Of a DNA stretch of 64,000 bases, positions 52,649 through 61,404 are shown in pieces. The stretch spans positions 620,001 to 684,000 of the forward strand of contig NZ_LQBQ01000001.1 of assembly GCF_001507595.1 (NCBI RefSeq). The letters are read 5' to 3'. How positions within the stretch are numbered: position 1 is the first letter of the stretch; every line of letters begins with the position of its first letter. The position numbers were made by a program, and so were the translations under genes. Below the pieces are notes generated by a model that was not told the DNA's origin, ran no database searches, and saw only the letters and a program-made list of their open reading frames with translations. The DNA comes from Ruegeria marisrubri. GTDB taxonomy: Bacteria; Pseudomonadota; Alphaproteobacteria; Rhodobacterales; Rhodobacteraceae.

Positions 52649-53368
52649 TCAGTCGAGGTTCAGGCGATAGCCGCCCTTGCGGTCCGAGCGGATCAGCTGA
52701 CGCCAGTTCTTCTTCGACTTGAACACGTCCGCCATGCGCAGGCTCTTCGAGCCGGCCATGCTCAGGATCGCCTTGCCGTTCTGCCAGGGCTCGCCGGCTA
52801 GAGCGGCGGCGTGCAGCGCGCGCACCACCTCGGCCTGGATCGGTCCGAGCTTGAAGCGGTAGCCGTTGCAGCGCACGTCTTGGTAGTCGGCGGAGGCGAT
52901 GAAGGTGTTCTCCTCGCCTGCTCCCGAACGGCCGGAGAATCCGGATTGTATTTCAAAGCGATCTCGTTCATCCCGTCGCAGCAGGAGATCCCCGATCATC
53001 ACGAGGACCGGTTCCGCGCCGTCTTGCACAACCGCGTAGCCAGCCCGGTCGGTGCGGAACGCGCGCACATGGATCTGGCCGCAGCGAAACAGCTGAAAGA
53101 CGTCCTGCGCGTGCAGATCCAGCAAGCCGTTGAAGCGGGTTTGCTCCCACGGCACCGGTAACTGCTCCCCTTCCGGCGTCTCCTCGAAATCGCCGAACTC
53201 GATCGGTACGTCGAAGACCCGCACCGACAGTGTCAGCCTTTCATTCTCGGCGAGATACACAAGGTCATCCTCGCTGATCGACCAGCGTTCCAGGACCTCG
53301 GGCAGCGTGAAATACAGCTTCTCGATATGCACGCGCGCCCTCCGAATCCCGCCCCGATTGTTTACCAT
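52649..53368 (-). CDS. Uncharacterised phage regulatory protein, divergent to the repressor
   Basis: 239 residues. The N-terminal region resembles a small sensor-like domain (YFTLPEVLERWSISEDDLVY). The C-terminal ~70 residues, GPIQAEVVRALHAAALAGEP to GYRLNL, look like a winged helix. It is transcribed away from the S24 repressor, the position of cro-like or early regulator genes. No family recognised. The 281-bp spacer to the excisionase-like gene holds the GGGGGAT boxes. Confidence 0.6.
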   Translation of the reverse strand: MVNNRGGIRRARVHIEKLYFTLPEVLERWSISEDDLVYLAENERLTLSVRVFDVPIEFGDFEETPEGEQLPVPWEQTRFNGLLDLHAQDVFQLFRCGQIHVRAFRTDRAGYAVVQDGAEPVLVMIGDLLLRRDERDRFEIQSGFSGRSGAGEENTFIASADYQDVRCNGYRFKLGPIQAEVVRALHAAALAGEPWQNGKAILSMAGSKSLRMADVFKSKKNWRQLIRSDRKGGYRLNLD

Positions 53369-53382
53369 TTGTTCCTATTCGC

Positions 53383-53411
53383 TTGACGCCGCACGATCAA
53401 TCCTGTTTTAT
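53383..53411 (+). promoter_or_regulatory. Candidate promoter and operators of the repressor gene
   Basis: TTGACG (53383-53388), 17-bp spacer, TTTTAT (53406-53411), 32 bp before the repressor ATG. The two similar AT-rich tracts TTTGTTCCTATTCG (53368-53381) and TTTTATCCTATTTC (53406-53419) share the core TCCTATT and may be repressor operators in the divergent spacer. Confidence 0.5.
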
Positions 53412-53442
53412 CCTATTTCATCCACAACTCGCTGGGGACAAC

Positions 53443-54120
53443 ATGACCTTGCATCACACACTGGCCGATCGGCTCAGGGCCCGCGCGCACCAGCTCGGGC
53501 TCAGTCCCGCGCATGTGGCCGAGATGGCCGGGGTCAACCGCTCCTTCGTCTACGACATCCTGCGGGGCCGTTCGACCCGTCCGAACGTCGAGCGCCTCGG
53601 CGCCGTCGCGCAGGTGCTGAAGGTGGAGCGGGACTGGCTGATCCACGGCATCGGCGATGTCGAGGGCACGCCCCCCTTCATCGAGAACCCGGACGAGGCC
53701 TTCGTCTCCATCGCCCACGCAAGCCCGCGTCCTTCCATGGGCGGCGGCGCGGTGGTGCAGGATCACGAGGACAGCGCCGGCCGCGCCTATCACTTCCGAC
53801 GCTCCTGGATAAAGGGCAGCCTCGGCGCCAGCCCCTCTCAGCTGCGCATCATGCATGTGGAGGGCGACAGCATGGCGCCGACGCTCCTGAGCGGCGACAC
53901 GGTGCTGGTCGACATGGCCCGCCGCACGCCCAACCCGCCCGGCATCTTCGTGCTGGACGACGGCATGGGGCTGGTCGCCAAGCGGCTCGAGCATATCCCC
54001 AACAGCGACCCGCCCGCGGTGCGCGTGATCTCCGACAATCCCGTCTACAGCCCCTATGAACGAACGGCCGACGAAATCCACATCGTCGGCCGCATTCGTT
54101 GGTTCGCGCGGGAGATTTGA
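53443..54120 (+). CDS. LexA/CI-like S24 peptidase phage repressor
   Basis: 225 residues from the ATG at 53443; a start at 53383 would overlap the promoter. The N-terminal XRE helix-turn-helix reads SPAHVAEMAGVNRSFVYDIL, and the C-terminal S24 domain has Ser143 in MHVEGDSMAPTLLSGDTVLV and Lys180 in LVAKRLE, the Ser-Lys dyad. I see no clear Ala-Gly cleavage site. It should hold the lysogenic state by binding the divergent spacer, and respond to RecA-type induction. Confidence 0.9.
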   Translation: MTLHHTLADRLRARAHQLGLSPAHVAEMAGVNRSFVYDILRGRSTRPNVERLGAVAQVLKVERDWLIHGIGDVEGTPPFIENPDEAFVSIAHASPRPSMGGGAVVQDHEDSAGRAYHFRRSWIKGSLGASPSQLRIMHVEGDSMAPTLLSGDTVLVDMARRTPNPPGIFVLDDGMGLVAKRLEHIPNSDPPAVRVISDNPVYSPYERTADEIHIVGRIRWFAREI

Positions 54121-54121
54121 G

Positions 54122-54853
54122 GTGGTGGCGTTTCGGGAGATCGAAGATGCCGACCCGGCACTGACGTTCTCGCCGCTGGTGCGCGGGATCGAGAAGACCT
54201 TTGTCTGGATCGGCGAGCATGGCGGCATTCCCCTGACGCCGTCCAAGGCGTTCAAGCGGGTGTTCGTGCACTGGGCGGCGGCCGAGTTCGACTGGCCCGG
54301 CCATACCGAGGCGGATCTCTTCGCCGTCAACAAGGTGCTGAACGAATGGGATTTCCCGCCACTCGAAATCCTGCACGACCTGATGATCGCGATGAAGCTC
54401 GGCCGGCACTACAAGGGCGCGTTCCGGCTGACCAAGGCCGGTCAGGCGCTGATCGGTCATCCCGGACGCATCTTCGGCACCGTCGTCCCGTTCTTCCTGT
54501 TCCGCATCAAGCAAGCAAGCCAGTCGCGCTTCGACGACGCGCCGATCCTCGGCAACTGGGACGGGTTTCTGAACGTGCTGAACGTCGAGACCGAGGACGG
54601 CGCCACCGGCGACCACCTTCGCCGCGTGCTTTTCGGCGAGCCCGAGACAGGGCCGGTCCCGCACTATGACGATGTAATGGGCCAGCTCTACATACAGGTG
54701 CTGCGCCCGCTATGCTGGGCGGGACTCCTGCAGCAGGGGCGCGGAACGGCCAGCTACCGGTTCGAGGAGGCGAGGTTCATGAAGACGGCGTTGTGGCGGG
54801 CGGCGCTGCGGCTGGAGACGGATGGGATGGTGCAAGGGGCGACGCGGCATTGA
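54122..54853 (+). CDS. Uncharacterised protein downstream of the repressor
   Basis: 243 residues from the GTG at 54122, which follows GGGAG and starts two bases after the repressor stop. An ATG at 54056 lies inside the repressor gene and is unlikely. It has an alpha/beta mix with a helical core (AFKRVFVHWAAAEFDWPGHT; LEILHDLMIAMKLGRHYKGA) and a C-terminal region YIQVLRPLCWAGLLQQGRGT. Similar sequences accompany repressors in Rhodobacterales prophages, as far as I recall. Function unknown; co-expression in the lysogen is likely. Confidence 0.6.
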   Translation: MVAFREIEDADPALTFSPLVRGIEKTFVWIGEHGGIPLTPSKAFKRVFVHWAAAEFDWPGHTEADLFAVNKVLNEWDFPPLEILHDLMIAMKLGRHYKGAFRLTKAGQALIGHPGRIFGTVVPFFLFRIKQASQSRFDDAPILGNWDGFLNVLNVETEDGATGDHLRRVLFGEPETGPVPHYDDVMGQLYIQVLRPLCWAGLLQQGRGTASYRFEEARFMKTALWRAALRLETDGMVQGATRH

Positions 54854-55020
54854 GGCACATATGGTCCAGTTCGTCTGCCCATCGGGTTACAGCGCGCTGG
54901 TGCTGCGGTTTCCACAGGGGCGACCAACATATTTCGGAGAGTTCGCGCTTTCGGCTAAGCCTGCTCAATGCTTTATACAATCTCGGCATTTCGTAGATCG
55001 TCGCAAAAGGAAGTGTTTTC

Positions 55021-58000
55021 ATGCCAATCTTTGACATTCCGAGTAACCGCTTGGTCGATCTATCGGATGCTGATCTTCGCGAACTGATCGCTCGGTTATG
55101 CGAGGCCGAGCGCGAACGACAAGGCGGTCATCGGAATGAGGTTCGTTGGGGAGGAAGCCAGACAGCTGCCGATGGCGGTCTCGACGTAGTGGTCGAGCCT
55201 ACCGGTCCGTTCATTTCGGCTGGCCCCCTCGCGCGCCGAGACGTTGGCATTCAGGTGAAAGCCGCCGACCTCACTCCCGGCGCCATCGCCACCGAGATGC
55301 GTCCCGCAGGGAAGCTACGCCCCGCGATCTCGGCAATTGCGGCTCGAGGTGGCTCCTATCTCATCGCGAGCGCCGGGGCGAACTGCTCAGAGGCCATGCT
55401 CAAACGCCGCGTCGATGCCATGCGTGAAGCTGTCGCCGACGACCCGAATGGGACAAGACTAGAGCTGGCACTCTTGGACCGTAATGCCATCAGTCGATGG
55501 GTCAGTACACATCCCTCAGTGGCTGCTTGGTTACGCAGGCGCCTAAACCTTCCTATCCTCGCGGGCTGGCAGCCGTTTGGACGCTGGTCATCGACTCCAG
55601 AAGGAGAAGTTGACGATTTGATCTGCGAGGAAGGGCTTGTTTTTCATATTGAGCGTCGCGCTCCCATCCGAAATCTGCCTGAAGCGCTCGACGAGATAAG
55701 AAAACTGGTTCGTGATGGCACCAGTGCCGTGCGCATCGCCGGCCTTTCCGGAATTGGCAAGAGTCGGATAGCCCAAGCACTCTTCGAGCCGATAGGGTCC
55801 GTTTCGGCCTTGCCAGTTTCTCATGCGGTCTACACAGACTTGGGCCATTCTCCCGATCCTACACCAACTGGAATGCTGGAAGCACTGATTGAACGCGGCG
55901 CTCCAGCAGTTCTTGTGGTGGACAATTGCCCGCCCGACACTCACCAAGCACTAGCGCGGAAATTGGCAGAGCGCCCTGGAGCCGTCCGACTGATCTCGGT
56001 CGAGTATGATGTCCGAAGTGATCGTCCGGAAGAGACAGACGTCGTTCGCGTCGAAGCCGAAGGCTCCGACATTGTCGAAGCCCTACTTCGCCGTCGGCGC
56101 AACGATCTGTCCACGGGAGATGCTCGACGGCTTGCCGAACTTGCTCAAGGTAACGCTAGGCTCGGCTTCGCACTGGCTCAGGCGATCCCCCAAACTGGTA
56201 GCCTCACCGCATTCAATGACGCGGCGCTTTTTGATCGCTTGTTCTGGCAACGCGAGGAGCGAAACGAGGAGCTGGCTCGAGCCGCTGAGGTTCTATCGTT
56301 GGTCTACTCCTTTGAAGTGGACGGAGATGAGCAGCCGGATGAACTTCTCTTCTTAGGTTCGCTTGCTGAGTTGTCGCGTAGGGCAATGCATCGGCATGCA
56401 AGCACCCTGCTCGACAGGGGACTTGCGCAAGCAAGAAACAGATGGCGGGCAGTATTGCCCCACGCGCTTGCCAACCGTCTAGCCCGACAGGCGCTGAGAT
56501 CAATCCCGTTCCGGAATATCGCCGACGGCTTTGCCGATAAACCGCGCCTTAGACGTTCACTCGCTCGACGGCTCTCTTACCTTCACGATTGCGAAGAGGC
56601 TCGACGCATTGTGACCCGATGGATGGAGCCTGGCGGACCGTTGCATGGCCCCGCGCCGGATCTCCAGGTGCTCGAAGCAGTGTGCCATTTGGTTCCTGAA
56701 GATGCGCTCCACGTTGTCAATGCAATGGTCACCGCTATTGCGGCGGCGCCAGAAGAATTCCCTCACCTAGACAGCTTGACCCGCATGATCGCGCGGATTG
56801 CACATTCTGAGGTCATGTTCCCTCATGCTTGCGAAAGCCTCGTTTCGCTGGCCATTGCTTTTGACGAACAACGAGCCTCCAATGCAGATGATGTGCTGAG
56901 CAGTCTTTTTGGCCTGTACCTCTCGGGGACTCTGGCTAAGACGGAAGCCCGCGTACAGGTGGCAAGCCAGTATCTTCTCGCGAACGATGCGAACCAGAAT
57001 TCGCGGGGGGTCAGCATGCTCAAGTCGGCCTTGCGAACAGGCCACTGGTCTTCTTCAATCCTCTCATTCGATGACGCTCGCCCGGACTCTTTTGGATGGG
57101 AACCGCGTGGGGCTCAGGTTGAAGACTGGTTCTCCCGGTGGTTGGACTTGGCAGCGGAAACTGCTCTGGCTGGACCGGTAGAAGTAAGAGACAGTGTTAG
57201 AAAAGCACTCTCCGACGAGATTGACGGAATCTGGCGGTGCGTTCCAACTCTTCGCTCGAAAGTCAATGCCATTGCGCGTCAGTTGCACGAAGAGACACCT
57301 TGGGTGGAGGGGTGGCATGCGCTCCGGCGAATGCGATACCTGTTAAATAAGCGTGGTTCGGAGCTTTCTGCGGAAGGCTCGGCGCTGCTGCAAGAGCTCG
57401 TCGACGATATGGCACCCACGGACCTTTCCGCCCGAGTGCGCGCGGAAACCGTACGTGGTTGGGACCTCGATTCCGAAGACGACGATCATAGGGCCGCTGA
57501 GGCTAGGCGCGCCGATCGATTGGAGCTCCTTGGACAAGAATTGGCAGCTTCCCCTGATGTGCTCCAAGCGATCGGGAGAGACCTGTTCGAGCACGAAGGC
57601 CGGCCCCTCTACTCTCTCGGCATCGGGTTGGCTCAGGGAAATCGCGAACCAAGACGGACGTGGGAGATCCTACGCGATTTGTATTTGAGCGATCCCGATA
57701 AACCGCAACAGGTTGGCTTTCTCTCGGGACTACTGCACCAGCTAGACGAGAGCAGCCCAGCAATTGCGGAATCTATCAGGGCTGAGTGTCGCGCAACGCC
57801 TGGCCTCCGACGCATCTATTCAGTCTTTCTTCCCAAAGGCGTTCTTTCCGAGGGCGAATTTGAAAACGTTGTTGAGATCGCTGGCGAAGCAGAAACCGCC
57901 GCGTGGCTGCTGCACGATATAGCTTGGCGTGAAGAGCGTGAACTGAATGACGAGCAGCGTGTTCGGCTTCTTCGATCACTGTCGGGAAGAGAGGGCGGGG

Positions 58001-58785
58001 CATTTCTTGTGCTGGATGCTCTCAAAATGCTGGGGTTTGTCGAAAAGAGTTCACGCGACGCTTGGCCGAAGGATCTCAACGCTACAGGGATGGATGCCGT
58101 GATCGCCATCATCACAAATGAAGAGATCAACTCGAACATCGATCATGACATGGCTGAAACACTGTCGTACTGCATGCGTGATGAGAGTTCCGCCCTTGCA
58201 GAGCGGTGTATGGATGCGATCATCGCGCGGGCAGCGCGGCGCTACGGAAGCACATATGACGTTGAGCGTACGCTTGCTGAGTTGGCACGCAAAGCGCCTA
58301 AGATCTTTCTTTCTAGACTGTTCCCGGATGGAGAGGACGGACCTTCAATCCGACTTCGTAGCGGCTTAGATCGGGACTGTCTGATCCATGTGCCAGTGAA
58401 CCCACTGATCGAATGGTGCCGCGAAGATCCCACTCGCTGGTCCAAGGTTGCGCCAAACATCTCGCCATTCACACGAGGCTCTCAAGATAACGATGAAGTA
58501 AGGGAGATCTCGGCCCAGGCTTTGGGTTTCCTCAACGCCGCGCCTTGCCCAGAGGAAATCGTAGAGGCCTATCTCGGATATCTCGCGCCCACGAGCTGGT
58601 CCGGTAGCAGAGCGGATATCATGGAAAGCCGCTTGAAGAGTATCGAAACGCTAACCAACCATCCCGCGCCAGAAGTTCGTCATACCATCGCCCGTTTGGT
58701 TCCAGGGATTCGCGCGAGAATTGCTCGTATCCGCCAAGCCGAACAGGAGGAAGAGCGCGAGCGAGACCAACGATTCGAGTGGTGA
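55021..58785 (+). CDS. Nuclease-STAND NTPase with helical repeats (Avs-like antiphage protein)
   Basis: 1254 residues. An N-terminal PD-(D/E)XK-like domain shows ADGGLDVVV and DVGIQVKAADLTPG (about residues 52-82). The central STAND NTPase has Walker A IAGLSGIGKSRIAQALFE (about 238-255) and Walker B APAVLVVDNCPP (about 293). The long C-terminal half (about 430-1250) is helical and repeat-like, as in sensor solenoids. Family knowledge: Avs proteins pair a nuclease effector with a STAND core and a sensor. It is AT-richer than the phage, so it is cargo, probably giving the lysogen immunity. Confidence 0.7.
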   Translation: MPIFDIPSNRLVDLSDADLRELIARLCEAERERQGGHRNEVRWGGSQTAADGGLDVVVEPTGPFISAGPLARRDVGIQVKAADLTPGAIATEMRPAGKLRPAISAIAARGGSYLIASAGANCSEAMLKRRVDAMREAVADDPNGTRLELALLDRNAISRWVSTHPSVAAWLRRRLNLPILAGWQPFGRWSSTPEGEVDDLICEEGLVFHIERRAPIRNLPEALDEIRKLVRDGTSAVRIAGLSGIGKSRIAQALFEPIGSVSALPVSHAVYTDLGHSPDPTPTGMLEALIERGAPAVLVVDNCPPDTHQALARKLAERPGAVRLISVEYDVRSDRPEETDVVRVEAEGSDIVEALLRRRRNDLSTGDARRLAELAQGNARLGFALAQAIPQTGSLTAFNDAALFDRLFWQREERNEELARAAEVLSLVYSFEVDGDEQPDELLFLGSLAELSRRAMHRHASTLLDRGLAQARNRWRAVLPHALANRLARQALRSIPFRNIADGFADKPRLRRSLARRLSYLHDCEEARRIVTRWMEPGGPLHGPAPDLQVLEAVCHLVPEDALHVVNAMVTAIAAAPEEFPHLDSLTRMIARIAHSEVMFPHACESLVSLAIAFDEQRASNADDVLSSLFGLYLSGTLAKTEARVQVASQYLLANDANQNSRGVSMLKSALRTGHWSSSILSFDDARPDSFGWEPRGAQVEDWFSRWLDLAAETALAGPVEVRDSVRKALSDEIDGIWRCVPTLRSKVNAIARQLHEETPWVEGWHALRRMRYLLNKRGSELSAEGSALLQELVDDMAPTDLSARVRAETVRGWDLDSEDDDHRAAEARRADRLELLGQELAASPDVLQAIGRDLFEHEGRPLYSLGIGLAQGNREPRRTWEILRDLYLSDPDKPQQVGFLSGLLHQLDESSPAIAESIRAECRATPGLRRIYSVFLPKGVLSEGEFENVVEIAGEAETAAWLLHDIAWREERELNDEQRVRLLRSLSGREGGAFLVLDALKMLGFVEKSSRDAWPKDLNATGMDAVIAIITNEEINSNIDHDMAETLSYCMRDESSALAERCMDAIIARAARRYGSTYDVERTLAELARKAPKIFLSRLFPDGEDGPSIRLRSGLDRDCLIHVPVNPLIEWCREDPTRWSKVAPNISPFTRGSQDNDEVREISAQALGFLNAAPCPEEIVEAYLGYLAPTSWSGSRADIMESRLKSIETLTNHPAPEVRHTIARLVPGIRARIARIRQAEQEEERERDQRFEW

Positions 58786-58897
58786 TCTTGAAGCTAGTAT
58801 CGTCTACGCGTCGTGTCCGATCCGCTTCCTTTTGTTTCGCGTTCTTACGACAACTCCCTGTTTTAGCTTGATATCTGTTATCGCGCCCGGCCACCAC

Positions 58898-58926
58898 GGA
58901 GCAAACCGCCTCAGGAGGTTCGCTCC
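58898..58926. promoter_or_regulatory. Inverted repeat with the ribosome binding site in its loop
   Basis: Arms GGAGCAAACC (58898-58907) and GGTTCGCTCC (58917-58926), one mismatch, immediately before the ATG at 58929. The AGGAGG ribosome binding site (58913-58918) lies mainly in the loop. It could modulate translation of the integration genes. Confidence 0.35.
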
Positions 58927-58928
58927 CC

Positions 58929-59147
58929 ATGCCCGACGATCTGTCCTTCGCACCGCCCGCCGAGACACTCACGACCAACCAGCGGCTCGCTGAGCTCGCC
59001 GATATCCTCGCCGGCGCCATTTCGCGCGCCAACCCGCTGACCACGAACGAGAATTCTCCGACCGACCCAGACAGTTCTCTGGACATTCTCGCCCTCAGAC
59101 GCCGTCGTCGGAGGCAGTTGCGAAACCGAGTTGGAGGCGAGGAATGA
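58929..59147 (+). CDS. Small protein of the DUF2924-recombinase cassette
   Basis: 72 residues. The N-terminus reads MPDDLSFAPPAETLTTNQRL, a helix LAELADILAGAISRAN, then a basic Arg cluster near the C-terminus (ALRRRRRRQLRNR). The start follows AGGAGG. Its stop overlaps the DUF2924 start (ATGA). The Arg-rich end suggests DNA binding. It is the first gene of the recombinase operon; function unknown. Confidence 0.6.
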   Translation: MPDDLSFAPPAETLTTNQRLAELADILAGAISRANPLTTNENSPTDPDSSLDILALRRRRRRQLRNRVGGEE

Positions 59148-59620
59148 GGAACTCTCGATCGAATGGAAGCACCACAGGACGGCCCGACGTCCTGGCGGAA
59201 CTGATGGCCCTGCGGGCGATGAGCGTGGCGCAGTTGCGCGAGAAATGGGAGGCGCTGTTCGGCGCGCCCGCGCCGAATGGCAGCCGTGGCAATCTCGAGC
59301 TTCGGCTCGGCTACCGCATCCAGGAACTGGCCCATGGGGGGCTGCGCCGCGAGACGCGCCGCACGCTCGATGTGCTGGCCGAGGAGATCGCTGCCGGCAA
59401 GCTGGGCGGCCTGGTCTCGGACCCGCGCAAGCCCGCCCCCGGCACCAAGCTGGTGCGCGAATGGGAGGGTGAGGAGCATGTCGTCACCGTGCTGGCGGAC
59501 GGGTTCGAGTGGCAGGGGCGGCGCTTCAAGTCGCTCTCGGCCGCCGTGCGCGCCATCACCGGCGTGAACTGGAACGGCTGGCGCTTCTTTGGCCTCGACC
59601 GGACGGGAGGGGTGAAATGA
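59144..59620 (+). CDS. DUF2924 protein
   Basis: 158 residues. It carries the typical DUF2924 order: LAELMALRAMSVAQLREKWE, ALFGAPAPNGSRGNLELRLG, YRIQELAHGGL, and a C-terminal PAPGTKLVREWEGEEHVVTV followed by FEWQGRRFKSLSAAVRAITG. DUF2924 genes almost always sit directly upstream of large serine recombinases in alphaproteobacterial elements. The stop overlaps the recombinase start by 4 bp. Probable accessory of recombination. Confidence 0.9.
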   Translation: MRNSRSNGSTTGRPDVLAELMALRAMSVAQLREKWEALFGAPAPNGSRGNLELRLGYRIQELAHGGLRRETRRTLDVLAEEIAAGKLGGLVSDPRKPAPGTKLVREWEGEEHVVTVLADGFEWQGRRFKSLSAAVRAITGVNWNGWRFFGLDRTGGVK

Positions 59621-60936
59621 CCGCGCGACAAACGCCCGTGCGCCGCCTGCGCTGCGCCATCTACACCCGCAAGTCCACCGAGGAAGGGCTCGACATGGAA
59701 TTCAACAGCCTCGACGCGCAGCGGGAAGCCTGCGAGGCCTACATCGCCAGCCAGCGCGCCGAGGGCTGGGCCTGCCTGCGCGACCGCTACGATGACGGCG
59801 GCTTTTCCGGCGGCACACTGGACCGCCCGGCGCTCAAGCAGCTGATCGCCGATATCGAGGACGGGCTGGTGGACGTGGTCGTGGTCTACAAGATCGACCG
59901 GCTCAGCCGCGCGCTGATGGATTTCTCGAAACTGGTGGAGATCTTCGACCGCCATGGCGTCACCTTCGTCTCGGTCACGCAATCCTTCAACACCACCACC
60001 TCCATGGGCCGGCTGACGCTGAACATCCTGCTCAGCTTCGCCCAGTTCGAGCGGGAGGTGATCGGCGAGCGGATCCGCGACAAGGTCGCGGCCTCGAAGA
60101 AGAAGGGCATGTGGATGGGCGGCTTCGTCCCGCTCGGCTATGACGCCATCGACCGCAAGCTGGTGATCAACCCGGCCGAAGCCGAGAACGTCCGCACCAT
60201 CTTCGAGCTTTTTGCGCGGTCGGAGACCACCGCCTCGGTGGTGCGCGAACTGGACGCGCGCGGCATCCGTTCCAAGCGCGGCCGCCCCATCGACCGCGGC
60301 TCACTCTACAAGCTGCTGCACAACCGCATCTATCGCGGGGAGATCACCCACAAGGGCGCGGTCTATCCCGGCGCGCATGAGGCGATCATCAGCCCCGAGC
60401 TGTGGGACGCCGCCCATGCCGTACTGGCCGGCAACCGAAACCAGCGCGCCGGGCGCTCCCGAAGCACCGAGCCGGCGCTGCTGCGCGGGCTGATCTTCAC
60501 CGAGACCGGCGCCGCGATGACCCCGCACCACACGAAGAAGGGCAATAGGCGGTACTGCTACTACGTCTCGATGGACGTGATCCAGAAGCGGCCGACGGCC
60601 GAGTTGCGCGGGCCCCAGCGGCTCCCCGCGGCCATGGTCGAGGAAGCGGTGATCGGCGAGATCCGGCGGCTGCTGCGCACGCCGGAGGTTATCGCGCGCA
60701 CCGCGCGGGCCCTGAAGAAGGAGCGGCCCGACCTCGACGAGGGCACCGTAACCGCAGCACTCACGCAGTTCGACGATCTCTGGAAGGCGCTGATCCCGGC
60801 CGAGCAGGCCCGCGTCGTCCAGCTACTCGTGGCGCGCGTGACGGTGGGCGAGGACGGGCTCGACATCGATCTGCGCCACGACGGGCTTGGCGCGCTGGCA
60901 AGTCTCATGACGCCCGCACAGGAGGACGCCGCCTGA
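59617..60936 (+). CDS. Large serine recombinase / integrase
   Basis: 439 residues. The resolvase domain contains the nucleophile Ser20 in AIYTRKSTEEG, then YDDGGFSGGTLDRPAL, VYKIDRLSRALMDFSKLVEI and the helix E region FAQFEREVIGERIRDK. The recombinase domain follows at about 180-280 (GFVPLGYDAIDRKLVINPAE). The zinc-ribbon part is of the type without Cys (LLRGLIFTETGAAMTPHHTK). It should integrate the prophage by itself, with excision needing a directionality factor. Confidence 0.95.
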   Translation: MTARQTPVRRLRCAIYTRKSTEEGLDMEFNSLDAQREACEAYIASQRAEGWACLRDRYDDGGFSGGTLDRPALKQLIADIEDGLVDVVVVYKIDRLSRALMDFSKLVEIFDRHGVTFVSVTQSFNTTTSMGRLTLNILLSFAQFEREVIGERIRDKVAASKKKGMWMGGFVPLGYDAIDRKLVINPAEAENVRTIFELFARSETTASVVRELDARGIRSKRGRPIDRGSLYKLLHNRIYRGEITHKGAVYPGAHEAIISPELWDAAHAVLAGNRNQRAGRSRSTEPALLRGLIFTETGAAMTPHHTKKGNRRYCYYVSMDVIQKRPTAELRGPQRLPAAMVEEAVIGEIRRLLRTPEVIARTARALKKERPDLDEGTVTAALTQFDDLWKALIPAEQARVVQLLVARVTVGEDGLDIDLRHDGLGALASLMTPAQEDAA

Positions 60937-61319
60937 TGCCCGCGAACGACACGATCCGCGTCCACATTCCGCTCACGGTCCGCAAGCGCGGCGGGCGGCC
61001 GCGCATCCTGCCGCCAAAGGACGTCGAGACGTCGGACCCGCCGCCGGGGCAGGATCCCCGCGTGCTGCGCGCCATTGGCCGGGCGTGGGCATGGCGGAAG
61101 CGGATAGAGCGCGGCGAGGTCACCACCATCGCCGATCTCGCCGCCGAGGAAGGCCTCTCCGACCGCTATGTCAGCCGCCTCCTGCGCCTCGCGTGGCTGG
61201 CGCCGGACGTTCTCGAGCGGTTGGTCGTGCGCCGCGAACCCTGCGCGATCAGCCTCTATGACCTGTGCTTCGTGGCGTCCCTACCGTGGGACGAGCAGCC
61301 AGCGCGGGTGTTCGACTAA
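60936..61319 (+). CDS. Helix-turn-helix-like protein, last gene of the recombinase operon
   Basis: 127 residues; its ATG overlaps the recombinase stop by 1 bp. A basic N-terminus (VRKRGGRPRILPPKD) is followed by a helix-turn-helix-like region TIADLAAEEGLSDRYVSRLL and an ending CFVASLPWDEQPARVFD. It always accompanies the DUF2924-recombinase pair as far as I recall. Probably DNA binding; it might be a recombination directionality or accessory factor. Confidence 0.72.
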   Translation: MPANDTIRVHIPLTVRKRGGRPRILPPKDVETSDPPPGQDPRVLRAIGRAWAWRKRIERGEVTTIADLAAEEGLSDRYVSRLLRLAWLAPDVLERLVVRREPCAISLYDLCFVASLPWDEQPARVFD

Positions 61320-61326
61320 CCAAGAA

Positions 61327-61347
61327 TGCAGCTGTTTCGGCTGCATG
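61327..61347. repeat. Inverted repeat at the right prophage boundary
   Basis: ATGCAGC (61327-61333) and GCTGCAT (61341-61347) around TGTTTCG, 8 bp after the last prophage gene. It could be a short terminator stem without a T-run or lie near the right attachment site. Confidence 0.3.
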
Positions 61348-61404
61348 CCGAGTGGCACTCCTTGAAGGCTTGACGCGCCCGGAACACCCGGCTCTTTTCG
61401 AGTT

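Larger units (their letters stand above)
15687..61319. mobile_element. Complete-looking siphovirus-type prophage with serine recombinase
   Basis: About 45.6 kb holding tail, lysis, head, packaging, replication and repressor genes plus a serine recombinase at the right end, with no obvious frameshift in a core gene. The tail set resembles the Rhodobacterales GTA, while head and packaging are of lambda/GpA type (Nu1-like small subunit, gpW, lambda portal). It is therefore mosaic and not a GTA. AT-richer cargo genes interrupt it at four places. Boundaries are set by gene content; attachment repeats were not found. Integration by a serine recombinase would leave only a short core, so the limits may be off by a few hundred bases. 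Confidence 0.8.
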
